Source: a bacterium SCSIO 12844 (GTDB lineage: Bacteria; Pseudomonadota; Gammaproteobacteria; Francisellales; Francisellaceae). From it: 64,000 bases of DNA. Each line of letters opens with the position of its first letter. The first letter of the stretch is position 1. The notes beneath the pieces are model-generated. The model was not told the DNA's origin. It did no database searches and worked only from the letters and a program-made list of their open reading frames with translations. Of the stretch, positions 34,203 to 43,059 are shown piece by piece. Location: assembly GCA_024397935.1 (NCBI GenBank), contig CP073743.1:124001-188000 (forward strand), read 5' to 3'. Both the position numbers and the translations under genes were made by a program.

Positions 34203-36586
34203 TATTGCACCTCCTGAGTTTGAACGCTTTTAACTAGATCAAAACTATCTTTCGTTAAATTGTTTTCAAAGAGTGTGTCGTTAATTTTAGCTTGATAAAG
34301 ACTAATGCCATAGAGATTAGATTGACTATAGGTTGATTGATTTAAATTAACAAAACGAAATTTTGCATTGAGTAGGTTGGTTTTTTCAAAAAAACACGCT
34401 GTTAAACTTGAGCCATTAAAGTTACTATTTTTAGCGACTACTTTATTAAATTTTTGCATCTTGATTGTGCATTGATAAATCATTGCTCTATTGAGAATCG
34501 ATTGGTTAAATTGATTATTATAAAGGTGTGATTTCATCATGCGTGCTTTGGTTAAGTTAGCGTGATTAAATAGACACTGGTCAATGTTTGACTCATTTTG
34601 AATACGTATGCCAGTTAAATTGCTGTTAGAAAAATTAACTTCTTTAAGTTGGCATTGATTTAATAATAACTCACAGGCTGTAGCTGATTCAAATGATGCA
34701 AAACTTAATTGTGAGCGTATAAGCTTAGTCGATATAAGTTTACTTTCTTGCGCATAGCAATGCTCAATAGTCGAATGATTAATTTTAAAGTCATTAGCAT
34801 TGAGTTGATCAAAATAACAGGATTTAGCATGAATGTTGTTAAAATCCACTTTCGTTAATTGTGATTGACTAAAGTAAATATCAGCCATATTACAGTGATT
34901 AAATTCTACCTTTTCTAAAGCGCTATGATTAAAATGTACTTTTTTGAATTGACAGTTACGCCACTGACTACTAATAGATGTACTTTTAGATAAATCTGTT
35001 TGCTCAAATAGGCTATGATTGATAATTGCTTGGTCGAATTGGCTCTCTGATAATAAAGTATTTTTAAAGTTGCTTGAATCAATTTGAAGGTTTTTAAAAA
35101 TGCTAGTGTTAAGATTCGCATCTTCAAAGTTAGTATTTTTAATGATTGTACGCTTAAAAAGTGCATTGGTTAAGTTAGCACCTTTAAAAATACTATTGGT
35201 TAGATCACAATCAGTGAAATCATAATTTGAGAAATTTTCATTTGAAAAATCACCATTTTGAAAATGAATTTTAGTAATTTTTTTAGCTTGTGGCTTAACT
35301 TTATTGGCTTTTTCTTCTTCGGCTGTTTTAATTTGCTGTGTGACATCTTTAAGTAAAGATTCAGGGCTAGGCAGTTTATCAATCTCGCTTTTAGGCAATA
35401 GTGTTTTTGCTTGATTAAAACTATTGGTTAATGATGTACTTAAACTTAAAAGCATACTATCTAATGTAATATCAGAAGGATTCAAAGTTAGATCTTTCTT
35501 ACCAGGCAATTGTTCAGTTATTTGATTTTGGACTACCTGTAACTTACTATCAACGTAGGTTTTAATTTTATTAATCATCACTTTGGGATTGGATTCATTT
35601 AAAGCACTATCAAGCTCACTGGGTAGTTGTTGTGTTTGAGCTTGCTGAATTTGACTTGCATATTGAGATTTTAATGTTGCAACTTTTTGGTCAATATCTG
35701 CTTTGATATTTTTGATTTCAGGGTCTAATTCGATTGGTTTTGGCTGTGGCTTATCTATGCTTATTTCAGAAGGGATTTGTAGTTTTTTTATCTGCATAGG
35801 TTTTGGTTTAAAATTGGGCTTTTTCAGTGCTTTTTGCTTTAAAAATTCGTTTTTGTGTTCTTCTAGTGAGATAGTTTCATCTAAGGTTGGATCAGTAATA
35901 TAAAAATAATCAATATCACTGGCTAGTTGATCTTTTACCTCAATTGTACCATGGGCAACGACAATGCCCGTTTGATATTCTGGAAGTAGCCATATTAGAT
36001 CAGGTTGTAATTGCACTTGATCTAATTGATCTTTTTTTTCGACAAACAGTTCAATGCGTTTAAAAGGCAGTGAGTAGGTAGTATTTTCATCTTTACTAGT
36101 CGATTGATCAATTATTTTAAAGGCTTCATTCCAGCGAAAGGGTATTTTACTCCACTGATCTTTAGGTGCAATTTGAAAGGTATCTTGTTGATGGTCTTTA
36201 GGTAAAGAAGGCCAGTTATTTTTAAGCCATTCATCATTGAATGTGCCTTTCGTTTTACGATAGTGTTTATCAGTTAATGGTAGTGCTAAAAATGTCTTTT
36301 TAGCATCTCTTTTATTGATATCGCCAATCTGTAAGCTTATATTTTCAGTTTGGTTATTTTCACAATAGATTAAACATTCACTATATTTTCTTTCAATACC
36401 ATGGTCAAATAAAGCGCTAGCTTGAATTTTCTTTATCAGTGTTAAAAGCGCTTTTTTATCCAGCCATTGATCAGTTTGCTTGTCGTAGTTAAATCCAGCA
36501 TAAATTGTGGTATGTAGTCTAAAAATGGGCTTATCCCAGGTAACTTTTCGCATAAAGTATAAATTTGGCGGCTTGATTTTTTTCAT
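34202..36586 (-). CDS. DUF2169-pentapeptide-repeat fusion, T6SS adaptor
   Basis: This protein of about 794 residues has three parts. Residues 1 to about 270 are DUF2169 ('KIKPPNLYFMRKVTWDKPIF' start, 'FKRIELFVEKKDQLDQVQLQ', 'LIWLLPEYQTGIVVAHGTIE'). Residues about 280-440 are a Pro/Lys/Gln-rich and coiled-coil linker. The rest is pentapeptide repeats ('SNFKNTLLSESQFDQAIINH'). DUF2169 proteins are known from T6SS loci with PAAR-like proteins, where they are considered adaptors or chaperones. The ATG at 36586 is chosen because AAGGA lies seven bases upstream; an earlier ATG at 36631 lacks this. It is first gene of the minus-strand arm. Confidence 0.8.
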   Translation of the reverse strand: MKKIKPPNLYFMRKVTWDKPIFRLHTTIYAGFNYDKQTDQWLDKKALLTLIKKIQASALFDHGIERKYSECLIYCENNQTENISLQIGDINKRDAKKTFLALPLTDKHYRKTKGTFNDEWLKNNWPSLPKDHQQDTFQIAPKDQWSKIPFRWNEAFKIIDQSTSKDENTTYSLPFKRIELFVEKKDQLDQVQLQPDLIWLLPEYQTGIVVAHGTIEVKDQLASDIDYFYITDPTLDETISLEEHKNEFLKQKALKKPNFKPKPMQIKKLQIPSEISIDKPQPKPIELDPEIKNIKADIDQKVATLKSQYASQIQQAQTQQLPSELDSALNESNPKVMINKIKTYVDSKLQVVQNQITEQLPGKKDLTLNPSDITLDSMLLSLSTSLTNSFNQAKTLLPKSEIDKLPSPESLLKDVTQQIKTAEEEKANKVKPQAKKITKIHFQNGDFSNENFSNYDFTDCDLTNSIFKGANLTNALFKRTIIKNTNFEDANLNTSIFKNLQIDSSNFKNTLLSESQFDQAIINHSLFEQTDLSKSTSISSQWRNCQFKKVHFNHSALEKVEFNHCNMADIYFSQSQLTKVDFNNIHAKSCYFDQLNANDFKINHSTIEHCYAQESKLISTKLIRSQLSFASFESATACELLLNQCQLKEVNFSNSNLTGIRIQNESNIDQCLFNHANLTKARMMKSHLYNNQFNQSILNRAMIYQCTIKMQKFNKVVAKNSNFNGSSLTACFFEKTNLLNAKFRFVNLNQSTYSQSNLYGISLYQAKINDTLFENNLTKDSFDLVKSVQTQEVQ

Positions 36587-36741
36587 TTCAGCATCCTTAA
36601 GCCTTGTACTAATCACATATTCTAACAACATGATCTTTCAATAAATTAAATCAAAAATAAGTATTGTTAGATAGCATTAAATCCATTATAAATTTAATTA
36701 CGGGGCCTGTCATGTTAGTTATTATGATTAATGGTGACTGT

Positions 36742-36781
36742 CTATGCTATCACCGTGGATTTATCAATAAGGCTATGCTAT
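36742..36781. promoter_or_regulatory. Direct repeats in the divergent T6SS promoter region
   Basis: CTATGCTAT occurs at 36742-36750 and again at 36773-36781, a 31-base (three helical turns) spacing. Both copies are in the 235-base gap between the two divergent arms of the T6SS cluster, 41-80 bases upstream of the tssB start. Repeats at this spacing often mark tandem activator or repressor sites. The regulator is unknown and no regulator gene lies within the cluster. Confidence 0.35.
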
Positions 36782-36821
36782 ACAGGATACGTTAGCTGTA
36801 AATTTTAACATAGGAGATAAC

Positions 36822-37322
36822 ATGGGAAAGGAAAGTTCAGTTGCACCAAAAGAGCGTGTCAATATTGTTTATAGTCCAGCAACAGATGGCGTAGAAGAAG
36901 ATGTTGAACTTGCAATGAAGTCACTTGTTATTGGAGAGTTTACACCAGAGGTTGATCCAACACCACTTGTTGATCGAAAAGCCATTAATGTGGATAAAGA
37001 TAACTTTAACGATGTCTTAAAGGGACAAAAATTAAATTTGTCAATCAATGTAAAAAACTGTCTTGAAGAAGATGCGAAAGAAGATGATGAGCTTGGTGTT
37101 AAGCTTAAATTTGAGTCCATTAGTGATTTTTCTCCTGATGGCATTGTCGATCAGGTACCAGAATTAAGACAATTAATTGAATTAAGAGATGCATTAAAAG
37201 CTGTTAGAAGTCCATTAGGTAATGTACCAGAATTTAGAAAACGCTTAGCCAGTATTATTGGGAACCCGGAAACTAGAACTCAATTATTGGATGAATTGAA
37301 TTTAGAAGGTAATAAAGAGTAA
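36822..37322 (+). CDS. tssB: T6SS sheath small subunit TssB
   Basis: This 166-residue protein forms the contractile sheath with TssC. Family landmarks include 'RVNIVYSPATDGVEEDVELA' at the N-terminus, 'LVIGEFTPEVDPTPLVDRKA' (residues about 31-50) and a C-terminal helical part 'IELRDALKAVRSPLGNVPEF'. Length agrees with VipA/TssB (about 165-170). The ribosome binding site TAGGAGA is seven bases from the ATG. It is first gene of the plus-strand arm, 24 bases before tssC. Confidence 0.96.
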   Translation: MGKESSVAPKERVNIVYSPATDGVEEDVELAMKSLVIGEFTPEVDPTPLVDRKAINVDKDNFNDVLKGQKLNLSINVKNCLEEDAKEDDELGVKLKFESISDFSPDGIVDQVPELRQLIELRDALKAVRSPLGNVPEFRKRLASIIGNPETRTQLLDELNLEGNKE

Positions 37323-37346
37323 TTATTTAAGTTAAGGATCAAGGTA

Positions 37347-38828
37347 ATGGCAAAAGAAGAAGCAACATCAAAACCTCAAGCAACTGAAGAGAAGAGTAAA
37401 GGTATTTTAGAAGACTTATTGGATATTTCAAATTTATCCTCAGGTGAAGACTCAGTTAGTTTGGCTAAAAAAGGCCTTAATGCATTTGTTAATGAACTTT
37501 GTGAGCCATCACGCCAAGGAGAGAAAATTTCTGGCACACTCATTAATGATATGTTAGCAAAGCTAGATAAAAAAATCTCAAAACAAATGGATCAGATTCT
37601 ACATAATAAAGATTTTCAAAAACTTGAGTCATCTTGGCGCTCATTAAAATATTTAGTTGATAATACAGATTTTAGAGAAAACACTAAAATTAATATCTTA
37701 AATGTTAGTAAAGATGAGTTGATTGATGATTTTGAAGATGCGCCAGAGATTACTAAAAGTGCATTATATAAGTTAGTTTATACTGCAGAATATGGTCAAT
37801 TTGGTGGTCAACCGTTTGGTTCAATTATTGGTAACTATAATTTTAATCCAGATGCAAGAGATGTTGGCTTATTACAGAATATTGCAAGTGTCAGTACCAT
37901 GGCACATGCGCCATTTATTTCAGCAGCGGGACCTAAATTTTTTGGTGTAGAGTCATATGGCAAACTACCAAACTTAAATGATTTAAGCTCCATTTTTGAA
38001 ATGCCACAATATGCTAAATGGAACGGTTTTAGAGAATCAGAAGATGCACGTTACGTTGGTTTAACTTGCCCAAGATTTTTATTACGCCTACCTTATAGCG
38101 AAACCACAACTAAAGCGAAAAAATTTGACTATAGCGAAGATGTTTCAGGTGGTCATGAAGAATTCTTATGGGGAAATGCCGCATTTGCATTAGCAGCTCG
38201 AGTTAATGATAGCTTTGCAAAATATCGCTGGGCTGCAAATATTACAGGCCCTAAAGGTGGTGGTGCAGTAGAAGATTTACCAATCTATAACTTTGAAGCA
38301 TTAGGTGAAACGCAGACGAAAATTCCAACTGAAGTATTAATTTCAGAGCGTCGTGAATATGAGTTAGCAGAGCAAGGTTTTATTGGTTTGAGTATGCGTA
38401 AAGGTAGTAATAATGCGGCCTTTTTCTCAGCAAATTCTTGTCAAAAACCTAAAATTTTTCCAAATACACCAGAAGGTAAAGCTGCAGAGACAAATTATAA
38501 ATTAGGTACGCAATTGCCTTATTTATTTATTGTTTCAAGACTATCTCATTATATTAAGGTATTACAAAGAGAGAATATTGGTAGTTGGAAAGAGCGTGAT
38601 GAACTAGAAAGAGAGCTAAATAAATGGGTCAGCCAATACGTAGTGAATATGGAAAACCCATCGGCTGAAGTGAAAAGTCGTTGTCCATTACGTGAGGCAT
38701 CTATTAGTGTCTCTGATGTCGCTGGTGAACCTGGATGGTATAAAGTACAGTTAAATATTCGTCCACATTTTAAATACATGGGTGCAAGTTTTACTTTGTC
38801 ATTAGTTGGCAAATTAGAAAAGCAATAA
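37347..38828 (+). CDS. tssC: T6SS sheath large subunit TssC
   Basis: This 493-residue sheath protein has landmarks 'LINDMLAKLDKKISKQMDQI', 'FQKLESSWRSLKYLVDNTDF' and 'ARDVGLLQNIASVSTMAHAP' in the N-terminal half, and a C-terminal domain ending 'IRPHFKYMGASFTLSLVGKL'. Length equals VipB/TssC of other T6SSi systems (490-500). ClpV acts on the TssB/TssC tubules. It follows tssB closely and is followed by hcp after 32 bases, where a strong ribosome binding site lies. Confidence 0.97.
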   Translation: MAKEEATSKPQATEEKSKGILEDLLDISNLSSGEDSVSLAKKGLNAFVNELCEPSRQGEKISGTLINDMLAKLDKKISKQMDQILHNKDFQKLESSWRSLKYLVDNTDFRENTKINILNVSKDELIDDFEDAPEITKSALYKLVYTAEYGQFGGQPFGSIIGNYNFNPDARDVGLLQNIASVSTMAHAPFISAAGPKFFGVESYGKLPNLNDLSSIFEMPQYAKWNGFRESEDARYVGLTCPRFLLRLPYSETTTKAKKFDYSEDVSGGHEEFLWGNAAFALAARVNDSFAKYRWAANITGPKGGGAVEDLPIYNFEALGETQTKIPTEVLISERREYELAEQGFIGLSMRKGSNNAAFFSANSCQKPKIFPNTPEGKAAETNYKLGTQLPYLFIVSRLSHYIKVLQRENIGSWKERDELERELNKWVSQYVVNMENPSAEVKSRCPLREASISVSDVAGEPGWYKVQLNIRPHFKYMGASFTLSLVGKLEKQ

Positions 38829-38860
38829 ATTTTATTTAATTAAAACAAAGGAGAATTATC

Positions 38861-39346
38861 ATGGCAAATCCAATCTTTTTAGATATCGCAACTCAAAAAG
38901 GTGGTGCAATTCAAGATCCAGGTCAAACAAAGAAAAACTATGATAAGCAATTGCTTGTTCAAGAATTTGATCAAAATATTGCAATGTCAATTAGTCATCA
39001 TAAAGCACATGCAGGTTCAGTTGCGCGTCCTGACCCAATTAAATTTACTTTATCGATGGGTTGTTATGAGACTGAGTTAAAGCAAGCTTGTGCTACAGGC
39101 GATCGAGTCACTACAGCGACTTTTTCATTCCCAGTTACAGATAAAAGTGGTGAAGAGAAAAATTCATATACGATTAAGGCAACTGGAGGTATTATCACAA
39201 GTGTTAGACGTATCTCTCCGCCATTATGGCAGCAAGAAAATGATACAGTACCTACTATGGTTGAAGTTGAAATTGCCTATGAAAAACTTGAAGAGCAAGA
39301 TTTAATTCATAATAAACAAATGACTTATAGTTGGGATGAGCGTTAA
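38861..39346 (+). CDS. hcp: T6SS tube protein Hcp/TssD
   Basis: This 161-residue protein polymerises as hexameric rings into the inner tube. The N-terminus 'MANPIFLDIATQKGGAIQDP' is the usual Hcp start ('...ifl.I...iKGes.d'). A central 'SVARPDPIKFTLSMGCYETE' includes the conserved strand pair, and the C-terminus 'MVEVEIAYEKLEEQDLIHNK' fits the last strands. AAAGGAG lies upstream of the ATG, the strongest site in the cluster, matching the high copy number needed. No C-terminal extension or effector domain is present. Confidence 0.93.
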   Translation: MANPIFLDIATQKGGAIQDPGQTKKNYDKQLLVQEFDQNIAMSISHHKAHAGSVARPDPIKFTLSMGCYETELKQACATGDRVTTATFSFPVTDKSGEEKNSYTIKATGGIITSVRRISPPLWQQENDTVPTMVEVEIAYEKLEEQDLIHNKQMTYSWDER

Positions 39347-39377
39347 TTAATAACACAATAAAAATCACTAACAAATA

Positions 39378-39773
39378 ATGCATAAGTTAAGACTATTAGA
39401 GAGAATGAAAGCTTGGGAAACAGGCCAGATTTCTCGATTTAATGAATCAAAAGAGACGGACATTCTTCAGTCTGTTTTGAGTCATCTTGAGCGTATGCTA
39501 AATACAAAAAAAGGGGGGGTGAAATTGTTTAATGATTATGGGGTGCCTGAATTTCATGATTTATCAGAAGGCGTGATTGAAGATGAGATTAAAAAAGTCA
39601 TTAGTACCTATGAGCCAAGACTTGAAGTTGATAGTGTAACTCGTAAAGCACCAAAAGATACTGAGCCATCCAACATTGAGGTATCTATTGCTGGTAAAAT
39701 TAAAGGCCGAGATAATTTATTACGATTTACAACGGTTTTAACTGCCAATGGGCGAGTAACGATTCAGCTATAG
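39378..39773 (+). CDS. tssE: T6SS baseplate component TssE
   Basis: This 131-residue gp25-like baseplate protein anchors the sheath. The family signature 'ILQSVLSHLERMLNTKKGGV' followed by 'FNDYGVPEFHDL' covers residues about 32-63, and the C-terminal strands 'VSIAGKIKGRDNLLRFTTVL' match gp25. Its ribosome binding site is poor, in contrast to the preceding hcp. A homopolymer tract AAAAAAAGGGGGGG at 39506-39519 lies within the TKKGG codons. Adding or losing one base there would frameshift the gene, so this gene could be switched off and on by slippage. Confidence 0.93.
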   Translation: MHKLRLLERMKAWETGQISRFNESKETDILQSVLSHLERMLNTKKGGVKLFNDYGVPEFHDLSEGVIEDEIKKVISTYEPRLEVDSVTRKAPKDTEPSNIEVSIAGKIKGRDNLLRFTTVLTANGRVTIQL

Positions 39774-39819
39774 AGAAAGCTTTTAATGTACTAACTGAAA
39801 ATAATAAGGACTTAATTTA

Positions 39820-41553
39820 GTGGCAAAGTTCCAAGACTTATATCAACGTGAATTGCATAATATTCGTCAGTTATCAAAGGAGTTTTCACAAGCACATCCA
39901 AATGTTGCGCCTATGTTGCGTGATAAATCTTCAGATCCAGATGTAGAGAGATTATTAGAAGGGTTTGCCTATATTTCGGCACAAATTCAAGAGATTATTG
40001 ATGATCAAATCCCACAGTTTAGTGGTGCATTGATCAATAAATTTTTTCCACATTATTTACGACCATTACCATCAGCAACAGTCATGCATTTTCAACCAAA
40101 AGCTGAACTATCAGAAGTGTTTACGGTAAAAAAAGGTGCAAGCTTTGGTTCAATTCCTGTTAATGGAACAACGTGTTTGTTTAGGTTATGCTCAGATTTA
40201 AGCGTTGATCCTATTACACTTAATAAAGCTTGTGTCGTTAATAATTCAGGGGAACAACAGTATATTGAATTATCATTTTCTTTAGCTGGTATTGATTTAA
40301 GTTCATGGCAAAGTGATCAGCTGAAATTTCATTTAGGTGGTAGCTATCAAGATGCTTGCCAGTTGTATTATATCATCATGCGATATGTTGAGCGTATTGA
40401 ATTAAGATCAAATGAGCAGCAGTTTCTTTTATCTAAGGATGCATTAATAGCCGAAGGGTTTTCAGATGAAGAAGCTATTTTACCTTATCCAGGACATGCC
40501 AATACAGCATTTCGTATTTTACAAGAATATTTTTTAATGCCTGAAAAATATCTATATATTAGCATTAATCATTTATCTAGTTGGAAAGATAGAGGACAAA
40601 GTAATCAGTTTAGTATTCGCCTTTATTTATCAAACGATGCAAAGTTATTACCAGAGATTACGCAACAATCATTTTTATTACATAGCGCACCTGCGATTAA
40701 TTTATTTGAATATGATGCTAAGCCAATTGCTCTAAATCATATGCAATACCAATACCCAGTTCAGCCAGATGCCAAGGAGAGAAACCATTACCCAATCTAT
40801 ACCATTAAACAGGTGCAAGGTTATCAACAAGGTCGGGTACATGCAAAAAATTACGTTAATATTGACTATTTAAAAGATCAGCATTTAGATCGAGCTGCTT
40901 ATGAAGTTATTAATAAATCATCTTCCAGTGGTGAAGGCTTAGATTATTATATTGCTATTTTATATAATCATGACAAGCAAGTTGAAACAGAAGAAACATT
41001 ATCGGTATTACTAGAGTGTTCTAATGGCGCATTACCAGAATATTTATCCAAAGGTGAGATTAATCAGCCAACCAGTAATTCGCCTAGTTTATTAGCATTT
41101 GAGAATCTTTATGTGCCAACAACTTATAAAGTTCCACCCGATGATGATCAATGGATGTGGCGCTTACAATCGATGCTTGCATTAAATTATTTATCCATTG
41201 CTAATTGTGAGAATTTACGTTCATTGTTAAAATTTTATTTATTCTTAAATAAAGGACGACATGTTTCACGAACGATATTTGAACGCCAAATTGATAGTAT
41301 TGAAGAAGTCGAGGCTTCAACGATTAATCGTATGGTATCAGGCATTCTAATGCGTGGCGAAAATATCAAAATCAAATTGAAATTAAGTGATTTTTCATCA
41401 GAAGGAGAAGCATTTTTATTCATGAGTGTATTGGATCATTTTTTTGCAACTTATGTTGCGATTAATTCATTTACATTACTTGAACTAATAGATGCAGCAA
41501 CAGGAGAGTGTATTACATGGCCGATGAGAGTAGGCGAGAAGCTCTTAAGTTAA
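39820..41553 (+). CDS. tssF: T6SS baseplate component TssF
   Basis: This 577-residue wedge protein has an N-terminal 'FQDLYQRELHNIRQLSKEFS', 'DPDVERLLEGFAYISAQIQE' and 'FPHYLRPLPSATVMHFQPKA', which are classic TssF. The C-terminal domain ends with 'LLELIDAATGECITWPMRVG'. TssF forms a heterotrimer with TssG. A GTG start at 39820 is supported by AAGGA at about 39806-39810. Its end overlaps the tssG start by 37 bases, the usual coupling. Confidence 0.95.
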   Translation: MAKFQDLYQRELHNIRQLSKEFSQAHPNVAPMLRDKSSDPDVERLLEGFAYISAQIQEIIDDQIPQFSGALINKFFPHYLRPLPSATVMHFQPKAELSEVFTVKKGASFGSIPVNGTTCLFRLCSDLSVDPITLNKACVVNNSGEQQYIELSFSLAGIDLSSWQSDQLKFHLGGSYQDACQLYYIIMRYVERIELRSNEQQFLLSKDALIAEGFSDEEAILPYPGHANTAFRILQEYFLMPEKYLYISINHLSSWKDRGQSNQFSIRLYLSNDAKLLPEITQQSFLLHSAPAINLFEYDAKPIALNHMQYQYPVQPDAKERNHYPIYTIKQVQGYQQGRVHAKNYVNIDYLKDQHLDRAAYEVINKSSSSGEGLDYYIAILYNHDKQVETEETLSVLLECSNGALPEYLSKGEINQPTSNSPSLLAFENLYVPTTYKVPPDDDQWMWRLQSMLALNYLSIANCENLRSLLKFYLFLNKGRHVSRTIFERQIDSIEEVEASTINRMVSGILMRGENIKIKLKLSDFSSEGEAFLFMSVLDHFFATYVAINSFTLLELIDAATGECITWPMRVGEKLLS

Positions 41554-42506
41554 TTGAGCCTTTTATTTTAAATGGTCATCGTTATGGGTTTTATCAAGCC
41601 ATTCGTTGGCTTAAAAATATCTCAAAACAACTTCAAGCGTTGGGGCATCAACCATTACGTTTAAAGATTTTACCTCAGTTAAGTCTTGACTTTATTGGTA
41701 ATGATATTCGTCAAGCCATTTACCACCCAGATACCCATACGATTGAAATCATCGTCACATTTCTAGCCTTATATGGAACTGCATCACCATTACCAACATT
41801 TTATACAGAAGATCTGATGTTTGAAGTTTCAGAGGATATAACCGTTGGTAAAGATTTTTTAGATATTTTTCATCAGATATTATATCAAAAACTTTATGAT
41901 GTCTGGTTGAAATATAAATTAAATCAATGTGCGTTTGAGCATAAAAATATCTCATATATCAATAAATTATACCATATGATTGGTTTGGGGGATCAAACAC
42001 TTAGACAAATGGTGCCTAATGCTAAAAGTTTAATTAAATATGTCGGGCTTTTAAATCAGCAACCAAGATCAGCTAAAGCATTAGAAACGCTATTAAAAGA
42101 TTATTTTGAGGTTTCTGTTAAAGTAACCAGTGCCTATCGTACAACTGAGACAATCTCAAAGTTACAACAAGTGCGATTGGGTATGGCCAATCACTGTTTA
42201 GGCAAAGAAATTTATTTGGGTCAGAAGTTAAAGGCTGCAAGCTTTAGTATTGCTTTAAATATTGATAATTTAAGTTATGAGAAATTTAATTTATTTAGTT
42301 ATCAGCAACCTTACGCTAAAGCGTTAGCATTTTTAATTAATTTTTTCTCATTTGCGCCAATGAAGTGTTTTGTCACTATTTCGCTAAAAAGAAATTATGT
42401 TAAAAATTTAGTATTAGGTGATCATAACTGGAGTAAGCTTGGACAGAATACATGGCTTGGCTTAAAGAAAAAAATGACCTATCAAACAAGTTATGAAATT
42501 GGTTAA
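41517..42506 (+). CDS. tssG: T6SS baseplate component TssG
   Basis: This protein of about 329 residues has the family N-terminus 'LKLIEPFILNGHRYGFYQAI' and the landmark 'ALYGTASPLPTFYTEDLMFE' near residues 80-100. The C-terminal half carries the gp53-like strands. It pairs with TssF in the baseplate wedge. ATG 41517 is taken, with GGAG at 41503-41506; a GTG at 41508 in the same frame is too close to that site. It overlaps tssF and is followed directly by tssJ. Confidence 0.93.
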   Translation: MADESRREALKLIEPFILNGHRYGFYQAIRWLKNISKQLQALGHQPLRLKILPQLSLDFIGNDIRQAIYHPDTHTIEIIVTFLALYGTASPLPTFYTEDLMFEVSEDITVGKDFLDIFHQILYQKLYDVWLKYKLNQCAFEHKNISYINKLYHMIGLGDQTLRQMVPNAKSLIKYVGLLNQQPRSAKALETLLKDYFEVSVKVTSAYRTTETISKLQQVRLGMANHCLGKEIYLGQKLKAASFSIALNIDNLSYEKFNLFSYQQPYAKALAFLINFFSFAPMKCFVTISLKRNYVKNLVLGDHNWSKLGQNTWLGLKKKMTYQTSYEIG

Positions 42507-42518
42507 ATGGAGTTTAAG

Positions 42519-43040
42519 ATGATAAAAAAAATAAAATTAACGCATAGTGTTTATAGTGGATTTTTGGTTATTTTATTGTGCCTATTAACGGCATGTTCTT
42601 CTAGTGTTACTCGAAAGACAGCTAACTGGAGTTATGCAAAAGATGCCATTACTATTAGTTTAGAAGCGGATAAAAAACTCAATGTCTATGATGGCTATGC
42701 GCATGCTTTAACAATTGGTATTGCACAAGTATCTTCTCCTGATAAGTATGCTCAAATTTTACAAACAAGTAATGGTTTAGTAACGGTAATTGCTAATGAA
42801 AAACCAGTACAAGGACAAACAAGCTTTAAGCGTATTTCTATTCAGCCAGGTGAGAAAAGAACACTGGTATTAGATCGCGCTTATGCAACAGAGTATGTTT
42901 ATTTATTTTTTGGTTATGCTCAAGGCGTACTAGATAAAAACAGCTATTTAATCCCTATTCCCTTAGATGGAACACCACAACCATTAGATGTTAAGGTAGA
43001 GTTAGGACCAACTTATATTAGTAATATCAGTCATTCGTAA
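42519..43040 (+). CDS. tssJ: T6SS outer-membrane lipoprotein TssJ
   Basis: This protein of about 173 residues has a lipoprotein signal: hydrophobic stretch then the lipobox 'CLLTACSSS', cysteine about residue 27. The mature part 'AITISLEADKKLNVYDGYAH' and 'RTLVLDRAYATEYVYLFFGY' is the transthyretin-like beta sandwich that binds TssM in the periplasm. The ATG at 42519 is chosen because GGAG at 42509-42512 sits six bases upstream, just after the tssG stop. Presence of a standard TssJ argues for a canonical proteobacterial T6SS rather than a Francisella-type one. Confidence 0.92.
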   Translation: MIKKIKLTHSVYSGFLVILLCLLTACSSSVTRKTANWSYAKDAITISLEADKKLNVYDGYAHALTIGIAQVSSPDKYAQILQTSNGLVTVIANEKPVQGQTSFKRISIQPGEKRTLVLDRAYATEYVYLFFGYAQGVLDKNSYLIPIPLDGTPQPLDVKVELGPTYISNISHS

Positions 43041-43059
43041 GTTAAGGAATAGTAAAATT

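Noticed and set aside
33171-36586. Repetitive DNA considered as a CRISPR or tandem-repeat array
   Set aside because: The repeats are degenerate, in frame and encode pentapeptide units. No conserved repeat with unique spacers and no cas gene is present.
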